Part shown: in pieces, positions 9,195 to 16,496 of the stretch | How positions within the stretch are numbered: the first letter of the stretch is position 1 | Layout of the letters: each line of letters starts with the position of its first letter | Assembly: GCF_021044885.1 (NCBI RefSeq) | Contig: NZ_JAJNOD010000002.1 | Coordinates: 248,001-312,000, forward strand | Length of the DNA stretch: 64,000 nt | Direction of reading: 5' to 3' | Source: Microbacterium nymphoidis | GTDB taxonomy: Bacteria > Actinomycetota > Actinomycetes > Actinomycetales > Microbacteriaceae | Made by a program: the position numbers and the translations under genes | The notes under the pieces: model-generated | What the model saw: the letters and a program-made list of their open reading frames with translations, nothing else | What the model was told of the DNA's origin: nothing | Databases searched by the model: none

Positions 9195-10129
9195 CGTTGC
9201 CACCTCGCCGCTCGTCGCTGCACGAGCGCGTATGCGCACATCACCACACCGATCACCACGATCATCCCGAACGCGAGCACGCCCGCCAGGTTCTCGCGGC
9301 CGAGCAGCGTCTCGCTGGTCAGCGCGGTGCGGATCTGCAGCGGCACGATCTGCGATCCCTGGCTGGCGAGCGCCGCGGCCGTCGCGTAGGACGAGAACGC
9401 GTTGGCGAACAGCAGCAGTGTGCTGGCCAGGAACGATGGGGCGAGCACCGGCAGGCCCACGTGCAGCCAGAACCCGGCGCGGGTGCCGCCCAGCGTGAGG
9501 TTGGCCTCCGCCCAGGATGCGCGCAACGCGGCGACGGCGGGCATGAAGGTGATCACCATGAGGGGCACCTGGAAGTACAGGTACGCGGGGATGAGGCCCG
9601 GGAGGGCGTAGATCCACGCGCCATCGGCGAAGATGTCGATGCCCAGCGCGTCGCGGAGGAAGCGGGTGAGGACGCCCTGGATTCCGATGGTGGCGATCAT
9701 CGCGAACGCCAGCATCACACCGCCGAACTGCGCCAGCACACCGCACGCGGCATCGACCGTGGTGCGCACGAAACCGGTGGGTGACAGCCCCAGCAGCGCG
9801 TAGCAGACGAGGGCGCCGACGATCGCGCCGACGACGGCGGTGAGCAGCGACAGCCACGTGGAGTTCCAGAAGGTGGCGAGGATCACGGGGTCGCCGAGCG
9901 CGGCGAAGGACGCCAGCGAGAACGAGCCGTCCTTCGCGAACAGGCCGGAGCCGATCGCGATGATGGTGGGCACCACGAGGAAGAGCGCCACGTAGATCAG
10001 GAACGGCGCGAGCCCGAGGCCCGCGAGGGACGAACGGCGAACCCGCCGGCCCGGAGCGCGAAGCCCCGAGCCGGCGGGAACGGTGCCGTGGGAGACGGCG
10101 GGGGAGGTCACTGAACCGCTGCCGCCCAC
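9191..10129 (-). CDS. ABC importer permease, PotB-like
   Basis: First membrane subunit, about 312 residues with six spans. The EAA loop reads AEANLTLGGTRAGFWLHVGLPVLAPSFLAST. Two GTG starts are possible: 10129, used here, overlaps the binding-protein gene by 22 bases; GTG 10111 makes a GTGA four-base overlap with its stop, which fits the coupling style of the rest of this operon. Neither has a strong ribosome site. Confidence 0.92.
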   Translation of the reverse strand: MGGSGSVTSPAVSHGTVPAGSGLRAPGRRVRRSSLAGLGLAPFLIYVALFLVVPTIIAIGSGLFAKDGSFSLASFAALGDPVILATFWNSTWLSLLTAVVGAIVGALVCYALLGLSPTGFVRTTVDAACGVLAQFGGVMLAFAMIATIGIQGVLTRFLRDALGIDIFADGAWIYALPGLIPAYLYFQVPLMVITFMPAVAALRASWAEANLTLGGTRAGFWLHVGLPVLAPSFLASTLLLFANAFSSYATAAALASQGSQIVPLQIRTALTSETLLGRENLAGVLAFGMIVVIGVVMCAYALVQRRAARWQR

Positions 10130-11271
10130 TTCTCACCGAGCAGGGTGCCGGCCGCCTTGCTCTGCTCCTCGGTGGGAACGAGCGTTTCCTTCGGCGCCTC
10201 CGGCAGCTTGGCTGCGAGGTCGGCGTCGATGGTTCCGGCCTTCGTCATGGCCTCCATGCGCACCGGGCGTGCGCCGCCCTTCAGCCAGAGGTTCTGCACC
10301 TCGTCGCTGTAGAGGAACTCCTGCCACAGGCGGGCTGCGGCGGGGTTGGGGGCGTCGACGTTGATGGCCTGGTTGTAGTAGGCCGCGTAGCCGTTACCGG
10401 GGAAGACGACCACCTTCCAGTCCTTGTTGTCCTTCGTGTGGGCCGCGTTGAGGTAGTCCCAGTCGAAGACGACGGGCGTCTCGCCCGAGGTGACGGTCGC
10501 GGTCGTGACATCCACCTTGAGGAGGTTGCCCGCGGAGTTCAGTTTCGAGAAGAAGTCGATGCCCGCGCTGTAGTCGTCGAGGCTTCCGCCGTTCTGGACG
10601 GTGGCGAGACCCACGGCACCGAACGCGGCACCCGCCTGCGTCGGGTCGCCGTTGAGGGCCACCGCACCCTTGTACTCGCTCTTCAGGGGGTCGGTGATCG
10701 CAGCCGGGGCCGGGAACTTCTTCGAGTCGTAGCCCACAGACATGTATCCGCCGTAGTCGCCGACGAACAGGCCGGTCGACTCCTTGAGCGCCTCGGGGAT
10801 CTCGTCCCACGTCTGCACCTTGTAGGCGGCGAACTGGTCGGTGTTCTGCAGCGCGACCGTCAGGCCCAGGTCGAAGACGTCGGGCGCGGTGTCCAGGCCC
10901 TTGTTGGTCTTGGCGGCGGTGATCTCCTCGGCGGAGGAGACATCGGGCGACTGCTCGGTGACGGTGATCTCCGGGTACTTCGCCGTGAACGCGTCGATGA
11001 TCTCGCCGTAGTTGGCCCAGTCGCGCGGCAGGGCGATGACGTTGAGCTTGCCCTCCTTCTTCGCGGCGGCCTCCAGGTCGGCCAGGGTGCCGAAATCGCT
11101 GAGGCTGGTCGCGGTGGCGGCGTCGACGGATGACGAGCCGGTCTCTCCGGCGGCCGCGGTGCCCGCAGCGTCGGCGGTGCCGGTCGAGCACGCCGACAGG
11201 GTGAGGGCGGCGATTCCGGCGACGGCTGCGCCCACGGCGAGGCGGCGGAACGGACGAATGGTTCGGGTCAT
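10108..11271 (-). CDS. ABC importer solute-binding lipoprotein
   Basis: Extracellular binding protein, 387 residues, first gene of the importer operon. A signal peptide with lipobox LSAC gives lipid-modified Cys28 after cleavage. The body is a PotD/AfuA-type periplasmic-binding fold with KEGKLNVIALPRDWANYGEIIDAFTAKYPEITV at its start. Candidate ligands are polyamines, ferric iron or phosphonates. ATG 11271 has a GAGAGGA ribosome site, and a nine-base-pair hairpin (11284-11312) sits immediately upstream of that site. Confidence 0.93.
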   Translation of the reverse strand: MTRTIRPFRRLAVGAAVAGIAALTLSACSTGTADAAGTAAAGETGSSSVDAATATSLSDFGTLADLEAAAKKEGKLNVIALPRDWANYGEIIDAFTAKYPEITVTEQSPDVSSAEEITAAKTNKGLDTAPDVFDLGLTVALQNTDQFAAYKVQTWDEIPEALKESTGLFVGDYGGYMSVGYDSKKFPAPAAITDPLKSEYKGAVALNGDPTQAGAAFGAVGLATVQNGGSLDDYSAGIDFFSKLNSAGNLLKVDVTTATVTSGETPVVFDWDYLNAAHTKDNKDWKVVVFPGNGYAAYYNQAINVDAPNPAAARLWQEFLYSDEVQNLWLKGGARPVRMEAMTKAGTIDADLAAKLPEAPKETLVPTEEQSKAAGTLLGEKWAAAVQ

Positions 11272-11283
11272 TGCTGTGTCCTC

Positions 11284-11312
11284 TCGAGGCCCGGCCGGCG
11301 GCAGGGCCTCGA
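11284..11312 (-). promoter_or_regulatory. hairpin beside the binding-protein ribosome site
   Basis: Perfect 9-bp inverted repeat TCGAGGCCC/GGGCCTCGA with an 11-base loop. Its base abuts the GAGAGGA ribosome site (11278-11284), so it could affect translation or mRNA stability of the importer operon. Confidence 0.35.
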
Positions 11313-11397
11313 TGACGTTATGCATCGCGCCTTGCGGTGAATCGTCCGTGAGGTGAACGGAGGGTGATGCGCTGGTTTCCGTGCGGGGGAGGTGTGA

Positions 11398-11784
11398 ATG
11401 GGCATCCTCTTCACCTACGGTGGAATCACCATGTCGCCACGCACCACCGCCACCGCAGAGACGGTCGATCGCATCCGCCCGAGCATCGCCGATCTCGTGC
11501 TCGCCCTCGTGTTCCTGCTTCTCGGCTGGGGCGGTGCCGTCCTGCTGATGGGATACACGGACGTGCCGACGCCCGTGAACGCGAGCGGCGTGCGCCGCCT
11601 GGTGGCGCTGGCCACCATGGCGCTGCCGTTCGCGCTGCCGCTGGTGTTCTTCCTCATCGGTCTGCTGCGCCGCCGTCAGCGTGGCAACGGGGCCGTGTGG
11701 CTCACGATTCTCGGCGTGCTGCTGGGGATCCTCGCGGGTGTGGTCGGTCACCTGGCCGCCCTCGGCCTGTCGCTGCTGGGCTGA
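11398..11784 (+). CDS. small multi-pass membrane protein, function unknown
   Basis: A 128-residue protein not recognised as a named family. It has three to four hydrophobic segments: IADLVLALVFLLLGWGGAVLLMGYT, LVALATMALPFALPLVFFLIGLL, and AVWLTILGVLLGILAGVVGHLAALGLSLLG, with a basic RRRQRGNG loop. ATG 11398 has a good GGGGGAGG site five bases away. ATG 11431 (MSPRTTATAET) is an alternative that would begin shortly after a TACGGT box. It is divergent from the ABC importer. Confidence 0.8.
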   Translation: MGILFTYGGITMSPRTTATAETVDRIRPSIADLVLALVFLLLGWGGAVLLMGYTDVPTPVNASGVRRLVALATMALPFALPLVFFLIGLLRRRQRGNGAVWLTILGVLLGILAGVVGHLAALGLSLLG

Positions 11785-11838
11785 TCTTCTCGTCGCGGTC
11801 TTCGACGCCGCGCTCCTGAGAGGGTGCGCGGCGGGGGA

Positions 11839-11852
11839 GCTGTGATCACAGC
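11839..11852. promoter_or_regulatory. 14-bp palindrome GCTGTGATCACAGC
   Basis: Perfect palindrome in the gap ahead of the type VII cassette. Its core TGTGATCACA also occurs at 3680-3689 upstream of the BldC-like gene, so it may be a shared operator. Confidence 0.35.
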
Positions 11853-11891
11853 GCGCGGAATCCTCTCGGTCGAGCGGTGCATTCGCACCTC

Positions 11892-11919
11892 GGCCGTGCC
11901 TACTATATGTGGCACGGCC
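11892..11919 (+). promoter_or_regulatory. candidate promoter/operator of the WXG cassette
   Basis: A perfect 9-bp inverted repeat (GGCCGTGCC/GGCACGGCC) brackets TACTAT at 11901-11906, a good -10 box. Transcription would start near 11913, 18 bases before ATG 11931. A repressor on the repeat would cover the promoter. Confidence 0.45.
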
Positions 11920-11930
11920 TGGGGGCTGGG

Positions 11931-12221
11931 ATGGACGATGACTATGGGGTCGATACGGATCAGTTGCGGGTCATGGCGGCGGGGGCTGCGCAGATTGCCG
12001 CGGGGTTCGGGAGTACGAGGGTCTCGCACCCGACGTCGCTGGGGCATGCGGGTATCGAGGAAGCGGTCGGCTTCTTCATGGAGAAGTGGGGGACGGGGCT
12101 TCAGTCGCGCGTCGACGAGTTGACGGAGTTCTCGGGCAAGCTCGCGAGCACCGCGCGCATTTTCGACGAGGGGCAGAATGCCGCCCAGCGTGAGCTGGAC
12201 TCGCTGATCTGGGACTTCTGA
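11931..12221 (+). CDS. WXG100-like partner of the type VII effector
   Basis: A 96-residue all-helical protein at the head of the effector cassette. Two helices are predicted: DTDQLRVMAAGAAQIAAGF and, after a turn near Trp53 (KWGTG), SRVDELTEFSGKLASTARIFDEGQNAAQRELDSL. Size and hairpin plan resemble ESX/WXG100 proteins and the small helical partners (Lap-type) encoded before LXG toxins, but the motif is WGT, not exact WxG. Its stop overlaps the toxin start (TGATG), so both are made together and probably form a secretion heterodimer. ATG 11931 is chosen over frames opening upstream. Confidence 0.72.
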   Translation: MDDDYGVDTDQLRVMAAGAAQIAAGFGSTRVSHPTSLGHAGIEEAVGFFMEKWGTGLQSRVDELTEFSGKLASTARIFDEGQNAAQRELDSLIWDF

Positions 12222-13522
12222 TGGAGCTCGGGCAGACGCAGAGCGCCATGGCCCTGATTCCGGGGTCGGTGTCCAACGCCCGGTTCGGGGCCACGGAATG
12301 GGCGAGGACGGCGGGGAAGGCGCTCGCCACGCGTGATGCGTTCGCGAAACTGGATGACGCGGGCACCTGGACCGGTGCCGCGTACGACCGGTATCTGGAG
12401 CGTTTCCGTACGCAGCTGGCGTACTGGCAGGACACGAGTGACGTGTTCACGTCCGCGGCGAACGCACTCGGCAACTACGCGAACGCGCTGGAATGGGCCC
12501 AAGCCGAGGCGGCGCGCGCGATCGAGTTGTGGGACGCGGCTGAGGCGCAAGCAGCGGCGGCGCTCGTTCAGCATGAGGAGTATGTCCGCGAGCTTCGCCG
12601 CGGGCACGGGCTGCGGCACGTCGACGTCGATGTCCCGTTCGTCGATCCGTCCGGGCCGGCGCACCAGGAAGCGCGGGAAGTGCTGGCGAATGCCCGCTAC
12701 CAGCTCGACGTGCTGGCAACCGGGTACGCGAACACGATCGGGGAAGCGAGCAACGCGGCCCCGCTCCCGCTGACACCACAACAGGCCCAGCAGGCAGCCA
12801 TCGATGCCGCGGTCTATCTCACCGTGGACATGAGCGTGGTCCAGCCGTTTGTGTCCACCCTGAACTTTCTCGGCGGGATCGTCGAGACCGTCCTCGAGCA
12901 TCCCGACATCGTGTTCGAGATCCTCGGCGGGATCCTCGGCATCGCCGGTGGTGTGGCCACCATCGTGGGAGGCGGGGGCCTGGAACTCGTCACCGTGGGT
13001 GGCGCTTCCCCCATCGCCGTTCCCGCGGTCATCGCCGGCGGGACGGTCGCTGCGGGCGGTGCGGGCATGCTGGGCAACGGCATCGACCGCTGGATGAACG
13101 AAGCCGCCACCGATCCCGACCGCCGACCGGGCATGGACCGCGGCGACGGACGGGACTACAAAGGCAATTTCACATCCCGAGACCCGGACGCGCCCCCTCG
13201 CGACTATGAGCAGGCGGAGAAGAACGGCCTGGATAAGCTCGAAGAGAGGTTCAATGTCACGGTGATACGTGACAAGGTGCGTATCGATTATCCTGGCGCA
13301 CCTCAGAATGGGCGCTACTACGACGGCCTCATACGCAATCCAGACGGCACCTATACGGGCGTTGAGGTCAAGTTCGGTAGCGAATATGACAAGTATTTTA
13401 GAGAAGGCTATGTGCAACGTGAATTCGACGAAGGTCTACTGAACAGCCCTGCGGTCGGCACGCTGAATGGCGAAGAGATTCGCGTCACCGCGGTTCGCGT
13501 GATTCGCGGAACGATAGCTTGA
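12221..13522 (+). CDS. type VII-secreted polymorphic toxin, predicted PD-(D/E)XK nuclease
   Basis: A 433-residue modular effector. Residues 1-120 are a WXG-type helical targeting region with W50-T51-G52 in TWTGAAYDRYLERFRTQ. Residues about 205-290 are hydrophobic and glycine-rich (HPDIVFEILGGILGIAGG, then VIAGGTVAAGGAGMLG), as in many pretoxin linkers. The last 120 residues change composition and carry Asp368 in YYDGL and Glu382-Val-Lys384 in GVEVKFGS, matching the D...ExK core of restriction-endonuclease-fold toxins. Export by an ESX apparatus encoded elsewhere is inferred. The DNA of the toxin tip is less GC-rich than its 5' part. Confidence 0.75.
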   Translation: MELGQTQSAMALIPGSVSNARFGATEWARTAGKALATRDAFAKLDDAGTWTGAAYDRYLERFRTQLAYWQDTSDVFTSAANALGNYANALEWAQAEAARAIELWDAAEAQAAAALVQHEEYVRELRRGHGLRHVDVDVPFVDPSGPAHQEAREVLANARYQLDVLATGYANTIGEASNAAPLPLTPQQAQQAAIDAAVYLTVDMSVVQPFVSTLNFLGGIVETVLEHPDIVFEILGGILGIAGGVATIVGGGGLELVTVGGASPIAVPAVIAGGTVAAGGAGMLGNGIDRWMNEAATDPDRRPGMDRGDGRDYKGNFTSRDPDAPPRDYEQAEKNGLDKLEERFNVTVIRDKVRIDYPGAPQNGRYYDGLIRNPDGTYTGVEVKFGSEYDKYFREGYVQREFDEGLLNSPAVGTLNGEEIRVTAVRVIRGTIA

Positions 13523-13542
13523 AGAGATTGAGGAAGAGTGAG

Positions 13543-14022
13543 ATGTGTGCAGTCGCATACGGCGAACGAGTTGGGTACGCCTCGGGACCGATCGCTGAGT
13601 TAGCGGGGGAGCTAAATCCCATCGGGGGCACGGTCTCTCATCACATCCTCAATTCTCTACGCACTCTCGATGGAGAGGGAGCAACCACCTATTCGATCTG
13701 GCGTGTCCCTGCGGGGGAGCGGAGCCCGACGCGGATGGGCGAGACCTTCATTCAGGCGGGCGGCTCCGCGCAAGCGATGACCGTAGAGGCGCGGGTGATG
13801 ACCTCGGACGGCACGGCCCGTCTGTTCACGGTGGGACGACAGGAGCCGGTGAAAGGGCCGCCCACCACGATCTGGATCAATGACCGTGCGCAGGTCACTG
13901 TCTCGTCGAACGAAGTATTCACTGCTGAGGAGGCGGCCGTGGTCTTCTTGACCTTCTACCTCACCGACACTGTTGCACAGCCGTATCAGTTGCGTGAGTT
14001 CGATCTCGGGGTCGGGGGATGA
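13543..14022 (+). CDS. candidate immunity protein for the WXG toxin
   Basis: A 159-residue soluble protein without signal peptide or recognised family; the ending NEVFTAEEAAVVFLTFYLTDTVAQPYQLREFDL loosely resembles Imm1-type proteins. It follows the toxin by 20 bases and shares its lower GC content, the usual position of an immunity gene. ATG 13543 is preferred because GAGGAAGAG lies just upstream; a TTG at 13519 overlapping the toxin stop would add eight residues. Function is inferred from context only. Confidence 0.6.
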   Translation: MCAVAYGERVGYASGPIAELAGELNPIGGTVSHHILNSLRTLDGEGATTYSIWRVPAGERSPTRMGETFIQAGGSAQAMTVEARVMTSDGTARLFTVGRQEPVKGPPTTIWINDRAQVTVSSNEVFTAEEAAVVFLTFYLTDTVAQPYQLREFDLGVGG

Positions 14023-14023
14023 G

Positions 14024-14308
14024 ATGCAGATTTCTGTTAAGCATGAGAGCGTAGCCGGGCTCGTTGTCGAGATGTCTGTTGCAGCCACGCAGATCGCTCG
14101 GGAGCTTGAGCAGCTCGATGCGACCGCAGCGCTGTTGCAGTCGCAGTGGAACGGAGAAGCACGGGAGGCGTACCGAGTCGCTCACGCGCGATGGAGCGCG
14201 GCGCAGGCCGCGATGAGCACCGTTCTTCGCGAGCTCACCGGGCGTCTCGCCAATGCGAACCAGATCAGCATTGACACGGGTGCCTTGGCCGCCCGCGTCT
14301 GGGCCTGA
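14024..14308 (+). CDS. WXG100-family (EsxA-like) protein
   Basis: A 94-residue helical hairpin protein with a canonical W42-N43-G44 turn (LLQSQWNGEAREAYRVAHARW) between two long helices, the classic WXG100 fold of type VII secretion substrates. It starts one base after the immunity gene stop with GGGGGATGAG as ribosome site, so it belongs to the same operon. Being last, it may be a second targeting partner or the remnant of another effector module. Confidence 0.85.
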   Translation: MQISVKHESVAGLVVEMSVAATQIARELEQLDATAALLQSQWNGEAREAYRVAHARWSAAQAAMSTVLRELTGRLANANQISIDTGALAARVWA

Positions 14309-14474
14309 ACGGGGCCCGCGGGACGAAACGGTCCCGAGAGGCCCGAAGGAATCGGGAAGGGGAGCCGGCGGTGCGGCCGGTGAGCCCGCGGCCTGAATCC
14401 AGCCTCGTCGGTGCGCAGCCGCGGCTGACGCTCTCGCACAGCATCCGTCCAGCCGGTCGCCAGGTGGCCCTCAG

Positions 14475-14480
14475 TAGGAT
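14475..14480 (+). promoter_or_regulatory. -10 box, leaderless start of phosphatase gene
   Basis: TAGGAT followed by TGAAGG and the GTG at 14487. Confidence 0.6.
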
Positions 14481-14486
14481 TGAAGG

Positions 14487-15116
14487 GTGCCCGCAACCCG
14501 TCTCCATCTGGTGCGCCACGGGGAGGTTTTCAACCCCGAGCGCGTGCTCTACGGTCGCCTTCCGGGCTATCGGCTGAGCCAGGCAGGTCGCGCCATGGCA
14601 GGCCAGGCGGCGGACTACGTGGCCGGCCTCGACCGTCCGGTGGGCGCGCTGGTGTGTTCCCCGCTGCAGCGGACGAAGGAGTCGGCGCAGCCCTTCACCG
14701 CGCGCTTCGGCCTCGCACCCGTGGTGGATGACCGCGTCATCGAGCCGACCAACGCCTTCGAAGGCAAGCGGATGCGGCTCGCTGTGCTCAACCCCCTCAA
14801 CTGGCGCTACCTGATGCGGCCGTCGGTGCCCAGCTGGGGAGAGCCGTTCGCCTCCATCGCTGCCCGCATGCGCGCCGCCATGGACGATCTCTGGGACGAG
14901 ACCGACGACGCGGACGCCGTCATCGTGTCGCATCAGGCGCCGATCTGGATCACCCACCTCTCCGTCGCGGGCGAGAAGCTCGCTCACAACCCGAGCACGC
15001 GCCGCTGCGCGCTCTCCTCCGTCACGTCGTTCGAGCGGCGTGACGGAGTGTGGACCGAGGTCGGCTATGCCGAGCCGGCATCCACCGGATCCGCTGTCGA
15101 TGTAGGAGCAGTATGA
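14487..15116 (+). CDS. histidine phosphatase superfamily protein
   Basis: A 209-residue phosphoglycerate-mutase-like phosphatase. The phospho-accepting histidine is in LHLVRHGEV near the N-terminus; the second catalytic histidine is in VIVSHQAPIWI. CSPLQRTKESAQPF gives the substrate-side arginine. The natural substrate cannot be told from sequence. It leads the cytochrome c maturation cluster and overlaps the TlpA-like gene by four bases (ATGA), so all are likely one operon. Confidence 0.92.
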   Translation: MPATRLHLVRHGEVFNPERVLYGRLPGYRLSQAGRAMAGQAADYVAGLDRPVGALVCSPLQRTKESAQPFTARFGLAPVVDDRVIEPTNAFEGKRMRLAVLNPLNWRYLMRPSVPSWGEPFASIAARMRAAMDDLWDETDDADAVIVSHQAPIWITHLSVAGEKLAHNPSTRRCALSSVTSFERRDGVWTEVGYAEPASTGSAVDVGAV

Positions 15117-15721
15117 CCAGGCGCCGCATGCTCGCCACCGCCGCCGCCGCACTCGCGGCCGTGGCACTCACCTTCTCGCTGTCGGCCTGCACGTCCACCG
15201 ACGCCGCTACTCAGGCGTTCCGTGACGGGCAGAACGCCGGGTACATCGGTGGCGACGGGCGCTGGGTCGAGGTTCCCGAAGCTGAGCGCGGCAAGCCGGT
15301 CGATTTCGCAGGCGTCACGCAAGACGGCGACGAGGTCTCAGGCGCCGATCTTCGCGGAAACGTCGTGGTGATCAACTTCTGGTACGCCGCGTGCGGTCCC
15401 TGCCGCGTCGAGGCGCCCGACCTGGAGAAGGTCTATCAGGACCACAAGGACAACGGCGTTAGCTTCATCGGCATCAACACCGCCGATCAGGCCGACACCG
15501 CGAAGTCCTTCATGAAGACCTACGGGGTCACGTACCCCAGCATCATCGACGCGGGCGACGGAGCGGCGAAGATCGCCTTCGCCCAGACGGTTCCGCTGCA
15601 GGCGTCTCCGAACACGGTCGTGCTCGACAAGGAGGGACGCGTCGCCGCCCGCATCATCGGTGCAATCGACGGCCCCTCCGTGCTGAACACCTTCGTCACC
15701 GAGCTCTCCGAAGAATCGTGA
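15113..15721 (+). CDS. TlpA/ResA-like thiol-disulfide lipoprotein
   Basis: Membrane-anchored thioredoxin-fold protein, 202 residues, that keeps apocytochrome c cysteines reduced for heme attachment outside the cell membrane. It has a signal peptide with lipobox LSACTS, a redox site WYAACGPCRVEAP and the peroxiredoxin-like TlpA core (NVVVINFWYAACG, SFIGINTADQ). The start ATG 15113 overlaps the phosphatase stop. The gene for its electron donor, CcdA, follows after 28 bases. Confidence 0.93.
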   Translation: MTRRRMLATAAAALAAVALTFSLSACTSTDAATQAFRDGQNAGYIGGDGRWVEVPEAERGKPVDFAGVTQDGDEVSGADLRGNVVVINFWYAACGPCRVEAPDLEKVYQDHKDNGVSFIGINTADQADTAKSFMKTYGVTYPSIIDAGDGAAKIAFAQTVPLQASPNTVVLDKEGRVAARIIGAIDGPSVLNTFVTELSEES

Positions 15722-15749
15722 CCGGCTCACCGTCGGCCGCGGAGGTCTC

Positions 15750-16496
15750 GTGAACGGCCTGGTCGCGAGCGGCGCGCTGTGGGCGGCGCTGCCGGTGGCC
15801 TTGCTCGCCGGTCTCATCTCGTTCCTGTCGCCGTGCGTGCTGCCGCTGGTTCCGGGCTACCTGGGCTTCCTCGGCGGCACCGTGACGCGCGGCTCGGGCG
15901 AGCAGGGCGGTGCTGTCTCCCGCGGGCGCCTGCTCTTCGGCGTGCTGCTGTTCGTCCTGGGCTTCACCGCGGTGTTCGTCGTGGTGATCGTGCTCGGCGG
16001 CTTCTTCGGTGGCGTCTTCATGCAGTATCAGGACCTCATCACCCGCATCCTCGGTGTGGTCGTGATCCTGATGGGCCTCGTCTTCATCGGTCAGGTGTCG
16101 TTCCTGCAGCGCACGGTCAAGATGGATGTCTCGGGAAAGACCGGTCTCATCGGAGCGCCGCTGCTGGGTATCGCCCTCGGCGTCGGCTGGACACCCTGCA
16201 TGGGGCCGACGCTGGCCACGATCATGTCGGTGGCGTGGGGACTCGGTGACCCGGGTCGCGCGGCGATCCTCGGTATCGCCTACTCCCTGGGCCTCGGGAT
16301 CCCGTTCATCCTGCTGGCGCTGGGTCTGGGGTGGGCCTCGAGGTCCGTGGCGTTCATCCGCAAGCACATCCGCGTCGTCAACATCATCGGCGGCGTGCTC
16401 CTCATCATCGTCGGCCTTCTCATGGTCCTGGGCGTCTGGACGATGCTCATGACCCGTCTTGGATCAGTGATGTCCAGTGTCATCCTCCCCCTCTGA
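15750..16496 (+). CDS. ccdA: CcdA thiol-disulfide transmembrane transporter
   Basis: Six-span membrane protein, 248 residues, that moves reducing equivalents from cytoplasmic thioredoxin to the extracytoplasmic TlpA/ResA protein. The two conserved cysteines lie in LSPCVLPLVPGYLGFLGG and in GVGWTPCMGPTLATI, the family's signature helices. GTG 15750 has GGAGG upstream. Its 3' end overlaps the ResB gene by 20 bases. Confidence 0.95.
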   Translation: MNGLVASGALWAALPVALLAGLISFLSPCVLPLVPGYLGFLGGTVTRGSGEQGGAVSRGRLLFGVLLFVLGFTAVFVVVIVLGGFFGGVFMQYQDLITRILGVVVILMGLVFIGQVSFLQRTVKMDVSGKTGLIGAPLLGIALGVGWTPCMGPTLATIMSVAWGLGDPGRAAILGIAYSLGLGIPFILLALGLGWASRSVAFIRKHIRVVNIIGGVLLIIVGLLMVLGVWTMLMTRLGSVMSSVILPL

